From the NCBI RefSeq assembly GCF_020595095.1, contig NZ_JAJDOP010000001.1:682001-746000 (forward strand): 64,000 nt of DNA. The letters run 5' to 3'. The notes below the pieces were generated by a model. That model saw only the letters and a program-made list of their open reading frames with translations, was not told the DNA's origin and made no database searches. Below, piece by piece: positions 26,124 to 34,115 of this stretch. The position numbers and the translations under genes were made by a program. How positions within the stretch are numbered: the first letter of the stretch is position 1; each line of letters opens with the position of its first letter. Source of the DNA: Microvirga rosea. GTDB lineage: Bacteria > Pseudomonadota > Alphaproteobacteria > Rhizobiales > Beijerinckiaceae.

Positions 26124-27415
26124 GGATGCGGTGTGGCCGAAGGTCTGGATTCGGTCAATGCGGCATCGGGAATCCGCAGATAGCGCAGGATGCCTCGGGC
26201 CGCCCCGATCCCGGTGGCAAAGGTCGCCTGGAGCAGGTAGCCGCCGGTCGGCGCTTCCCAATCCAGCATCTCCCCGGCCAGAAAGACCCCCGGGAGTCCG
26301 CGGAGCATGAGGTGCTCATCGACCTGCGAGAATGCGACGCCCCCGGCCGTCGATATGGCTCGATCGAGCGGCTGGGTTCCCGTCAGCGTAAGGGGAACCG
26401 ATTTGACGAGGGACGCCAGACCGTCCGGATCCGTTGGAAGCGCGGCCGGTCCTTCCCTTAAGAGAGCGATCCCGAGGGGCGAAAGCCCCGCCGCCTTTCG
26501 CAGGAAGGTGGAAAGGGATTGGCTTTTTCGAGGGCTCTTGAGGCGGTTCACAAGGCTTTCGACCGTAAGGTCGGGCCGCAGGTCGATTCGCAAGACGGCG
26601 CGGCCGTCACGGGCGATAGCCTCGCGCAGGGGAGCCGACAGGGCATAGAGGGCCCCGCCCTCGATGCCGTTGGCCGTGACGATGGCCTCGCCCCGCACAT
26701 GAAACGTCTCGAAACTCAACGCAATCCGCTTCAGCGGCTCGCCTTCGAACCGGCTGCGGATCGTGTCCGACCATCCAACGAGAAACCCCATGTTGGAGGG
26801 GCGGAGAGGATTTACCTCGACGCCGCGCCCGGCCAGGAGCGAGACCCAGCCGCCATCCGATCCGAGCCGGGGCCAGCTGGCTCCGCCGAGGGCCAGAAGC
26901 GTCGCGTCGGGGCTGTCGGTGATGGATGCTCCCCCCGGGCCCGAAAAACGGAGCAGCCCATCCGCGTCCCACCCGGTCCAGCGATGGCGCAGGGCAAAGC
27001 GCACGCCAAGCCCCTCAAGGCGCCTCAGCCAGGCTCTCAGGAGGGGTGAGGCCTTGAAAGCCTTGGGGAAAACCCGCCCGCTCGAGCCGACGAAGGTGTC
27101 CTGGCCCAGGTCCTGGCTCCAGGCGCGAAGATCCTGGGGTGAAAAGGCCTCGATCAACGGCCGTAAGGGAGGTTCGGCGGCCGCATAGCGACCGATGAAG
27201 GGCGCGAAATCCTCGCTGTGGGTCAGATTGAGGCCGCCTCGCCCGGCCATGAGCAGCTTGCGCCCGACCGAGGGCATATGATCGTATACGGTAACCGCAA
27301 TCCCGGCCCGTCCAAGCGTTTCAGCCGCGATGAGTCCCGCAGGGCCGCCGCCGATCACGGCGACGCGCGGAGCGGAGGGATGCGGAGGTATGCGGTGAGC
27401 TGACGCGGAAGGCAT
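26120..27415 (-). CDS. TIGR03862-type flavoprotein (HI0933 family)
   Basis: A 431-aa FAD/NAD(P)-binding protein. GGGPAG near residue 21 binds the dinucleotide; the family motif GRKLLMAGRGGLNLTHSE follows, and the C-terminal GVFLAGEMLDWEAPTGGYLLQATFATG closes the FAD site. This matches the HI0933/YhiN-like flavoproteins of unknown reaction. The start MPSASAH (27415) was chosen because the longer reading is not conserved in character and crosses the promoter region. It is translationally coupled to recQ. Confidence 0.85.
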   Translation of the reverse strand: MPSASAHRIPPHPSAPRVAVIGGGPAGLIAAETLGRAGIAVTVYDHMPSVGRKLLMAGRGGLNLTHSEDFAPFIGRYAAAEPPLRPLIEAFSPQDLRAWSQDLGQDTFVGSSGRVFPKAFKASPLLRAWLRRLEGLGVRFALRHRWTGWDADGLLRFSGPGGASITDSPDATLLALGGASWPRLGSDGGWVSLLAGRGVEVNPLRPSNMGFLVGWSDTIRSRFEGEPLKRIALSFETFHVRGEAIVTANGIEGGALYALSAPLREAIARDGRAVLRIDLRPDLTVESLVNRLKSPRKSQSLSTFLRKAAGLSPLGIALLREGPAALPTDPDGLASLVKSVPLTLTGTQPLDRAISTAGGVAFSQVDEHLMLRGLPGVFLAGEMLDWEAPTGGYLLQATFATGIGAARGILRYLRIPDAALTESRPSATPHP

Positions 27416-27531
27416 TCTGGACCCTCGACCGAGGACATGGCATGCAGAGCCGTCGGTCCGGTCGTGCTCCACATGACCGGTAGAACTGGATTTTTCAAGG
27501 GGAGCGGCGTCGAACGCCGCCAGGGGATTCC

Positions 27532-27990
27532 ATGCGGGCGTTTTTCCTTTGCATTTTGACGGCGCTGACGCTTGCCGGCTGCGCGACCGAGCTGCCACGC
27601 ACGAGCGACGTGCTCTCGAGCTCCACGAAGGATGCCGCCGCTGCGGCATCGCTCATCTCGGCTTACCGTGTTTCCAAGGGTTTGAGCCCCGTTGCGGTCG
27701 ATCCACGGTTGAACGAGGCGGCGGAGCATCAGGCGCGGGCCGTGGCGGCGGCCGGCAGCCTGAGCCACGGCAATTTCGCGGGCCGGATGAACGAGTTCGG
27801 GGTCCGCGGCTATTCCGCCGAGAATCTGTCGGCAGGCTCGTCCTCCGTGGAAGGGGCGATCAAGCGCTGGCAGGCCTCCGCAGGCCATAATGTGAATCTG
27901 CTGATGCCGCAGGCCCGGTACATCGGATTGGCGCGGGCTGACTCAACCAGCCGCTACGGGCGCTACTGGGCCCTCGTCCTGAGCCAGTAA
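27532..27990 (+). CDS. CAP-domain lipoprotein
   Basis: A 152-aa protein with a lipoprotein signal: the lipobox LAGC places the lipidated Cys at residue 17. The rest is a small CAP/SCP-like domain with INEYR-like AASLISAYRVSKGL, the LNEAAEHQARAVA helix, LSHGNFAGRM and AENLSAG. CAP proteins of bacteria are secreted or surface proteins, mostly of unknown role. It is divergent from the flavoprotein/recQ pair. Confidence 0.82.
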   Translation: MRAFFLCILTALTLAGCATELPRTSDVLSSSTKDAAAAASLISAYRVSKGLSPVAVDPRLNEAAEHQARAVAAAGSLSHGNFAGRMNEFGVRGYSAENLSAGSSSVEGAIKRWQASAGHNVNLLMPQARYIGLARADSTSRYGRYWALVLSQ

Positions 27991-28050
27991 GGCGAACGGC
28001 ACAAAGGCGGATGTCGCGCGTTAAGGCCGTGTCCTTACCGTGCGTTCTTC

Positions 28051-29829
28051 ATGACATATCCGCAGATACTCGCCTTTGCCATCGTCGCCGGGATGATGGC
28101 TCTCTTCGTCTGGGGCCGCTTCCGCTATGACGTGGTGGCGGCCAGTTCTCTCCTGGTCGCCGTGCTCGTCGGCATCGTCCCGGCCGACAAGGCCTTTACG
28201 GGCTTCAGCGACGATATCGTCATCATCGTTGCGAGCGCGCTCCTGGTCAGCGCCGCCGTGGCGAAATCCGGCGTGCTTGAGGCCGGACTGAACCGTGTCG
28301 CTCCCTATTTGCGCACGACGCAGATCCAGGTGGTGGTGCTTGTCGGCGTCGTGACGGTGCTTTCCGCGTTCGTGAAGAATATCGGCGCTCTTGCGATGAT
28401 GATTCCCGTCGCGTTCCAGATCGCGCGGCGCACGAACACGCCTCCTTCCAGCTTCCTGATGCCGATGGCCTTCGGCTCTCTTCTGGGCGGGATCGTCACC
28501 CTCGTGGGCACGTCACCGAACATCATCGTCTCAAGGGTCAGGGGGGAACTGCTCGGCGAGCCCTTCCGGATGTTCGACTTCACGCCGGTCGGAGCGGGAA
28601 TCGCGATTGCAGGGGTGATCTTTCTGGCCTTCGGATACCGGCTTCTTCCAAAGGGCCGCAAGGGAGCCGCTTCCCTCGACGAGGCCCTCAACATCACGGA
28701 TTACGTGACCGAGGCCAAGGTTCTGCCGGAATCCGACGTTGCCGGACGGACGGTGGCCGAACTGCGGCAGATGGCGCATGGCCAGGTCAAGGTCGCGGCC
28801 ATCATCCGCGATGAGACGCGCAGCCCAACCCCGCTGCCCGATGCCTCGATTCGGGAAAACGATGTGCTGATCCTGGAAGGCGAATCGGATGCTCTGGAAA
28901 GCGTCGTCGCTCGGGCGGGCCTGAAGCTCAGCCGTGAGCACCGTCCTCCCGAAACCGACGAGGTGACCGACGAGATCGGCGTGATCGAGGCGATCGTCGG
29001 ACCGAATTCCGTGTTGACCGGCGTTTCCGCCGAGCGCATCGCGCTTTATGAGAAATTCCAGGTCAATCTTCTCGCGGTCAGCCGCAGCGGCATGCGGATC
29101 AAGGAGCGGCTCCGCGCCGTGACTTTGCGGCCGGGCGACGTCATCGTTCTCCAGGGCAATCTCAAGAAATTGCCGGACACCTTGAAAAACCTTGGTTGCC
29201 TTCCTCTCGCAGAACGGGAAATCCGCCTCGGCAGTGCCCGCCGCAGCCTCCTGCCCATCGCTATTCTGGCGGGAGCCATGGTGCTCGTGGCCTTTAACGT
29301 GCTGCCTGTCGCAATCGCCTTCTTCGGTGCCGGGGTCCTGCTGGTTCTCTTCGGATCCATCACCCTGCGCGAGGCTTATGAGACCATCGAGTGGCCGATC
29401 ATCGTGATGCTCGGCGCCCTTATTCCGGTCAGCGAGGCGATCCGCACGACGGGCGGAACGGACCTGATCGCCACGTGGCTGTCGTCCGTGGCGCACATGC
29501 TTCCTCCGACAGGTGCGCTCGTTCTCATCATGGTCGCTGCCATGGCGGTGACACCCTTCCTGAACAACGCGGCGACGGTTCTCGTCATGGCGCCGATCGC
29601 CGCGAGCTTCGCGACCCAGCTCGGGTTCAGGCCCGATGCGTTTCTCATGGCGGTCTCCATCGGGGCGGCCTGTGATTTCCTCACCCCGATCGGCCATCAG
29701 TGCAACACGCTGGTGATGGGACCGGGAGGCTATCGCTTCGGTGATTACTGGCGTCTCGGCCTGCCGCTTTCGGTCATCGTCGTGGTGATCGGCGTTCCGC
29801 TGATCATGCTGTTCTGGCCTCTGCGGTGA
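28051..29829 (+). CDS. SLC13/DASS family permease with two TrkA-C domains
   Basis: A 592-aa inner-membrane transporter. Two hydrophobic blocks of several helices (about residues 1-195 and 395-592) flank a soluble middle with two RCK_C/TrkA-C-like domains (about 205-290 and 300-375). Family signatures include FVKNIGALAMMIP, GTSPNIIVSRVRGE, FLNNAATVLVMAPIA and the GHQCNTLVMGPGGYRFGDYWRLGLPL end. DASS relatives carry dicarboxylates, sulfate or other anions; the substrate here is unknown. It ends 55 bp before a small proline-rich gene. Confidence 0.9.
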   Translation: MTYPQILAFAIVAGMMALFVWGRFRYDVVAASSLLVAVLVGIVPADKAFTGFSDDIVIIVASALLVSAAVAKSGVLEAGLNRVAPYLRTTQIQVVVLVGVVTVLSAFVKNIGALAMMIPVAFQIARRTNTPPSSFLMPMAFGSLLGGIVTLVGTSPNIIVSRVRGELLGEPFRMFDFTPVGAGIAIAGVIFLAFGYRLLPKGRKGAASLDEALNITDYVTEAKVLPESDVAGRTVAELRQMAHGQVKVAAIIRDETRSPTPLPDASIRENDVLILEGESDALESVVARAGLKLSREHRPPETDEVTDEIGVIEAIVGPNSVLTGVSAERIALYEKFQVNLLAVSRSGMRIKERLRAVTLRPGDVIVLQGNLKKLPDTLKNLGCLPLAEREIRLGSARRSLLPIAILAGAMVLVAFNVLPVAIAFFGAGVLLVLFGSITLREAYETIEWPIIVMLGALIPVSEAIRTTGGTDLIATWLSSVAHMLPPTGALVLIMVAAMAVTPFLNNAATVLVMAPIAASFATQLGFRPDAFLMAVSIGAACDFLTPIGHQCNTLVMGPGGYRFGDYWRLGLPLSVIVVVIGVPLIMLFWPLR

Positions 29830-29884
29830 GGAACGGACGGGAGAGCCGTCCGTTAGCGTTGCAGATGATCAAGGAGTGCGCGTC

Positions 29885-30085
29885 ATGACCAGAGGACCCG
29901 GTCCCTACGACCCTCAGCCCCAACCGACGGTTCCGTCTCCCGATCCGGTGCTCCCGGGCCATACCCCGACCGAGGTGCCGGGCGGAGAGCCGACGGAAAT
30001 TCCCGCAACGGACCCGGATCTTCCTCCGGCGGAGCCGGGTGTTCCCAACCCGGGAAGCCCGCCAAATCCTGGCCCCGTCGCTTAA
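29885..30085 (+). CDS. Small proline-rich protein
   Basis: A 66-aa protein in which roughly a third of residues are proline, with many acidic residues and repeated PTEVPGG/PTEIPAT-like steps. No Cys, no membrane segment and no signal peptide. AAGGAG sits eight bases before the ATG, a good ribosome site that supports translation. It may be intrinsically disordered. Alternative: a spurious reading frame in GC-rich DNA. Confidence 0.5.
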   Translation: MTRGPGPYDPQPQPTVPSPDPVLPGHTPTEVPGGEPTEIPATDPDLPPAEPGVPNPGSPPNPGPVA

Positions 30086-30136
30086 CCGGGCAAACAGCTC
30101 GGACGTCGCTTTTTTCTGGGCTGTTTTATCGAACCT

Positions 30137-30403
30137 TCATTGAAAAGCTGCGGTCAGAAGCAGCGTAAGGCCTGTGGCTGAGGATACGAGCGCCACGATC
30201 AGCGACCAGCAGTGCAGGCGATCGCGCTCTTCCTGGTTGAGCAGGGATCTGAGCCTTGCATCGGAGCGTCCGAGAATGAAGCTGTGATGACGGGCAGGGC
30301 CAAGCGTCGTGCGATGCGAGCCCGTGCCCCCGAGAGCGGGCCGGTACCTCCGAGGGACGCCCGCGTTCGAGAAATGATGGTCAGGAGACAGATCCGAGTT
30401 CAT
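30137..30403 (-). CDS. Hypothetical small membrane protein
   Basis: About 88 aa if started at the ATG at 30403 (a TTG at 30502 is also possible). The C-terminal 25 residues form one transmembrane segment (LIVALVSSATGLTLLLTAA), preceded by a basic, polar region. There is no recognisable family and the ribosome site is weak, so this may not be a real gene. Confidence 0.3.
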   Translation of the reverse strand: MNSDLSPDHHFSNAGVPRRYRPALGGTGSHRTTLGPARHHSFILGRSDARLRSLLNQEERDRLHCWSLIVALVSSATGLTLLLTAAFQ

Positions 30404-30700
30404 GGGGTCACGACGTTCGGGGAGCAGGTCATGCCCAACCCTGCCTGCGAGGAATGAACGGGGAGTAAAGTCCGACCGAAACCGAAATTCGTCGTAAATC
30501 AAACCTTTCCGCCTGGACGGCGGACCGGCGCTTGCGAAATTTCCCTATTGTTATCATAGAATTAACGGGACCGTCGCGACCAGGCACGTTGCCTTGATGC
30601 CGGTGATGTACTTGGATTGCCGGCTGTCGCTTCTCAACAGCAGAAAACGGGTCGAGGCTTGGTGCGCATCATGCCATCACCCTCTCGACAGGGGGAAAAG

Positions 30701-31669
30701 ATGGCGCAGGGCTCTATTCACAAAACCATGGCGGCGTCCGATTGGTTGCTGCTCATTGCTCTCTCGATCATCTGGGGAGGGTCATTCCTTTTCATCGGCG
30801 TCGCGGTCAAGGAGCTTCCTCCCCTGACGATCGTGGCGCTGCGCGTCATCCTGGCCGCCGTAGCCCTGAGGCTTGTCTTGGCCGTCATGGGAATAGCGGT
30901 TCCCAGGGGGTGGCGGATTTGGGCGGCCTTCTTCGTCATGGGAATTCTCAACAACGCCATTCCGTTCACGCTCATCGTCTGGGGACAACGTCACATCGCC
31001 AGCGGGCTGGCCTCGATCCTGAACGCCACCACCCCGCTCTTCACCGTCATCGTCGCGCATTATTTGACGACCGACGAGCGCCTCACCCCGCAGCGCCTGT
31101 CGGGAATCGTCGTCGGATTTCTCGGTGTTGCCGTCATGATCGGCGCATCGGCTTTGTCCCTCGGCAATGCGGACGTCTGGGCGCAACTCGCGGTCCTCGG
31201 AGCCGCGCTGTCCTATGGCTTCGCGGGGGTCTTCGGGCGGCGCTTCAAAGCCATGGGAATTCAGCCGCTCGTCATCGCGACCGGCCAGGTCACGGCGTCC
31301 AGCGTCCTTCTGCTGCCGATGGCTCTGCTCGTCGACCGGCCGTGGACTCTCTCGCTGCCGAGCCTTCCTGCCATCCTGGCTATCGGGAGCCTCGCGCTCA
31401 TCTCCACGGCCTTTGCCTATATCCTGTTCTTTCGCCTGCTTGCCCGGGCGGGCGCCACGAATGTCGGCCTCGTGACCTTTCTTATTCCTATCAGCGCCAT
31501 CCTGTTCGGCGTCCTGATCCTTGGAGAAAGGCTGGAGCTTCGGCAGATAACCGGCATGGGGCTGATCGGAATCGGCCTCATTCTCATCGACGGCAGGCTC
31601 GTCACAGCGCTCAAGCGCCGCTTTCTTCCGGCGGAGGCTCCGGTTCAGAGGAGCGAACCAGGCCGTTGA
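30701..31669 (+). CDS. EamA family (DMT superfamily) transporter
   Basis: A 322-aa inner-membrane protein with about ten helices in two EamA repeats. The first starts at WLLLIALSIIWGGSFLFIGVA. Such DMT proteins usually export amino acids or other metabolites. I placed the start at MAQGSIHK because GGGGGAAAAG lies directly upstream. It stands alone between a hypothetical gene and ribA. Confidence 0.88.
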   Translation: MAQGSIHKTMAASDWLLLIALSIIWGGSFLFIGVAVKELPPLTIVALRVILAAVALRLVLAVMGIAVPRGWRIWAAFFVMGILNNAIPFTLIVWGQRHIASGLASILNATTPLFTVIVAHYLTTDERLTPQRLSGIVVGFLGVAVMIGASALSLGNADVWAQLAVLGAALSYGFAGVFGRRFKAMGIQPLVIATGQVTASSVLLLPMALLVDRPWTLSLPSLPAILAIGSLALISTAFAYILFFRLLARAGATNVGLVTFLIPISAILFGVLILGERLELRQITGMGLIGIGLILIDGRLVTALKRRFLPAEAPVQRSEPGR

Positions 31670-31830
31670 ACCTGCATGGCTGACATCCCATCTGCGGCAT
31701 TAGTGAGTTCAAAAGGGGTGTGTTAAGGTTCCCTTGACCTTTAAAAGCTTGGCCAGGGCGCGGAAGCTGACCCTAGACTTGATTCCGTGGGAGCCTTAGC
31801 CAAGGCGGCCGGCCCGCCTGAGTTCAACCA

Positions 31831-32946
31831 ATGATGCGTCTTGTCTTAAGCCTATCGGACGATCCCGCCATCACGGCCGTGGAACGTGCCATCATGGAAT
31901 TTCGCAGCGCGCGGCCCGTCATCATTGATGGGACTTCCGGCAGCGCGCTGGTTCTCGGAATCGAGGATCTCGATGAGGTGATGGCCGAGCAGATCGAAGC
32001 ACTGGCGGGAGGGCATGCCCACCTGGTTCTTCCGCCGGCGCGTCTGCGTCGTCTCGGGCTGGAGCGGGACACGGCCGGCATCATTGCGCTGCCGGCTGTT
32101 GATCGGGAACGTATCGAGGCTCTGGCACTCAAGATCGACGGTCGTATCGATGCTCCCGTCAGGGCGGCCGGTCCGATTGACGAAGAGGCCCTTGAGCTGG
32201 CCCGTCTGTCGTTGGTTCTCCCGGCCGTGATCGTCATTCCGTTGGCCGCGGGAATCGAGGTGGATCCATCGCTGATCCGGGTCTCCGGCCCGGCGATCCG
32301 CAGCTACCGGCGCGCGAAGACCCTCGACCTCAAGATCGTCAGCCGGGCCCCCGTGCCTCTCGAAGGAGCACCGTCGAGCGAATTCGTCGTGTTCCGCGGA
32401 GGCGAGGGGATGCGCGATCAGGTGGCCATCATCGTCGGCTCTCCCGATGTGGCAAAACCCGTGACGGTGCGCCTGCATTCCGCGTGCCTGACCGGCGACC
32501 TGTTCGGAAGCCTCAAATGCGATTGCGGAGATCAGCTGCGGGAAACCGTCCGCTTCATGGCCCAAAATGACGGCGGCATTCTTCTCTACCTCGACCAGGA
32601 GGGCCGAGGAAACGGAATTGCCAACAAGATCCGTGCCTACAAGCTGCAGGCCCAAGGCTACGATACCTACGATGCGGATGAGGTCCTGGGCTTTTCCGCC
32701 GACCAGCGCCACTTCGACTTCGCGGCCGTCATGCTGCAGAAGCTTGGCGTCTCGTCGGTCCGCCTCATGACGAACAACCCGGAAAAGATCGAGGCCCTGA
32801 AGGCGGCCGGCCTCGACGTCGCCTCCGATCATCGCGTGCTCGGACGCCCCACGGCGGAAAATGTCAGCTATCTCGCGTCGAAACGCGACCGCGCAGGGCA
32901 TTATATCGATATCGAGGGTCTGCTGGCGGCATCCGCAAAGGATTGA
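31831..32946 (+). CDS. ribA: GTP cyclohydrolase II with N-terminal extension
   Basis: A 371-aa enzyme. The C-terminal half is GTP cyclohydrolase II, first committed step of riboflavin synthesis, with the zinc ligands in SACLTGDLFGSLKCDCG (near residues 219-233), the DQEGRGNG loop and the MTNNPEKIEAL motif. The N-terminal 180 residues are not a recognisable DHBP synthase: the acidic RibB motifs are missing. This layout is seen in other Hyphomicrobiales RibA. The ribosome site is weak and no FMN riboswitch was found upstream. Confidence 0.9.
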   Translation: MMRLVLSLSDDPAITAVERAIMEFRSARPVIIDGTSGSALVLGIEDLDEVMAEQIEALAGGHAHLVLPPARLRRLGLERDTAGIIALPAVDRERIEALALKIDGRIDAPVRAAGPIDEEALELARLSLVLPAVIVIPLAAGIEVDPSLIRVSGPAIRSYRRAKTLDLKIVSRAPVPLEGAPSSEFVVFRGGEGMRDQVAIIVGSPDVAKPVTVRLHSACLTGDLFGSLKCDCGDQLRETVRFMAQNDGGILLYLDQEGRGNGIANKIRAYKLQAQGYDTYDADEVLGFSADQRHFDFAAVMLQKLGVSSVRLMTNNPEKIEALKAAGLDVASDHRVLGRPTAENVSYLASKRDRAGHYIDIEGLLAASAKD

Positions 32947-33105
32947 CGCCCCTCGGTTGCTGCGGACAGGCCCCCCTGCCGCGTCCAGAATACCCATCAG
33001 CGTCTCCGGAGCCGGCCCGTTTGCTTTCATGAAGCGGCGGCCGGGGCCTCGATCATTGCCTTTTCACGGCCCTTTCCCCTTAGAGGAAAAGCTTTGCGGT
33101 GCACA

Positions 33106-33121
33106 GTATAGTATACTATAC
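33106..33121. promoter_or_regulatory. Perfect 16-bp palindrome upstream of DUF4198 gene
   Basis: GTATAGTATACTATAC is a perfect palindrome 28 bp before the start codon, embedded in an AT-rich patch. It contains TATACT, which could be a -10 box, so a bound regulator would block the promoter. A metal-responsive repressor is a reasonable guess. Confidence 0.55.
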
Positions 33122-33149
33122 GGTGATTCTCATTCAGGAGGATTGCCGC

Positions 33150-33869
33150 ATGTTTCGTTCCATCGCCCTCGCGGGTATTGTTCTGGGCACCACCGCGCTA
33201 AGCGCTCAGGCTCACGGGATCTGGGTTGCCGAACGCCTCGGTGACCTCGCCATCGTCTACGGCCACGGGGCGAGCGACGAGGCGTATGATCCGCACAAGG
33301 TCAAAGCGGTGGTCGCCTACGGGAAGTCCGGAGAGCCGTCGGATGGAACGATTACCCGGCAATCGAAGAACGCTCTTGTCCGGCCGCCCGAGAATGCCGC
33401 AGCCCTGACGGTGGTGTTCGATAACGGCGTATGGACCAAGGGACCCGATGGGAAGTCCGTCAATCGACCGAAGCGGGAGGTCCCGGGAGCCGCATCGGCC
33501 AGCCACTCCATCAAGATCAACAAGACGATTCTGTCGGCAGGCAGCTCTTTGAAGCCTGTGGGCCTGGATCTGGAGATCGTCCCTCTGGTTGATCCCATGA
33601 CGCTCAAGATCGGTGACGACCTTCCGGTGCAGGTCCTGTCCCGGGGAAAGCCTTTGCCGGGCGTTTCCCTCAACGCCGATTACGTCAATGACGGGCATGG
33701 AAAGAGCGACAAGACGGACGAGAGCGGAAAGGTCATCCTCACGGTCAGGAACGACGGTCTCAACGTCATCGGAGTGGGAAACACGCTCAAGACGCCCGAT
33801 AACCCCGATGCGGATCAGATCAGCTATTTCGCGACCCTGTCGTTCATGCTCCCCCACGCCGAGGATTGA
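33150..33869 (+). CDS. DUF4198 periplasmic protein (possible nickel/cobalt uptake factor)
   Basis: A 239-aa exported protein. The Sec signal MFRSIALAGIVLGTTALSAQA cleaves to give a mature N-terminal His-Gly (HGIWVAERLG). The body is a beta-rich DUF4198 domain (KIGDDLPVQVLSRGKPLPGVSL and TDESGKVILTV). DUF4198 proteins are linked to Ni/Co uptake in other genomes, and a free N-terminal His is a usual metal ligand. AGGAGG is eight bases before the ATG at 33150. No transporter is adjacent, so the metal link is inference from family. Confidence 0.8.
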   Translation: MFRSIALAGIVLGTTALSAQAHGIWVAERLGDLAIVYGHGASDEAYDPHKVKAVVAYGKSGEPSDGTITRQSKNALVRPPENAAALTVVFDNGVWTKGPDGKSVNRPKREVPGAASASHSIKINKTILSAGSSLKPVGLDLEIVPLVDPMTLKIGDDLPVQVLSRGKPLPGVSLNADYVNDGHGKSDKTDESGKVILTVRNDGLNVIGVGNTLKTPDNPDADQISYFATLSFMLPHAED

Positions 33870-33968
33870 GCGTGACGTAGGGTAAGTGCCTGCGGGGGAG
33901 GGCAGCCCATGGGCGTCCGCCCCGCTTGGCCGGCCCCGGGGTCGAACGCTCTGAACCGTTGCTGCGGC

Positions 33969-33988
33969 GCCCGCAATCCGTTGCGGGC
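33969..33988 (+). terminator. Hairpin downstream of the DUF4198 gene
   Basis: GCCCGCAA, loop TCCG, TTGCGGGC form a perfect 8-bp stem about 100 bp after the DUF4198 stop and before lldP. There is no T-tract, so termination is uncertain. Confidence 0.4.
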
Positions 33989-34115
33989 GTGCGCCTTAAG
34001 TCCATATTGTCGCGTATGTCCGCTGCCCTAACCTTGTTACGGGCGGAATGACCGCTGTGGCCTGACCGCCTCAACCATATGCCGGCATTGGCCGACAGGT
34101 TCAGGGGAAACGCTC

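Noticed and set aside
31670..31830. FMN riboswitch upstream of ribA
   Set aside because: The conserved RFN blocks are not present and the leader is short.
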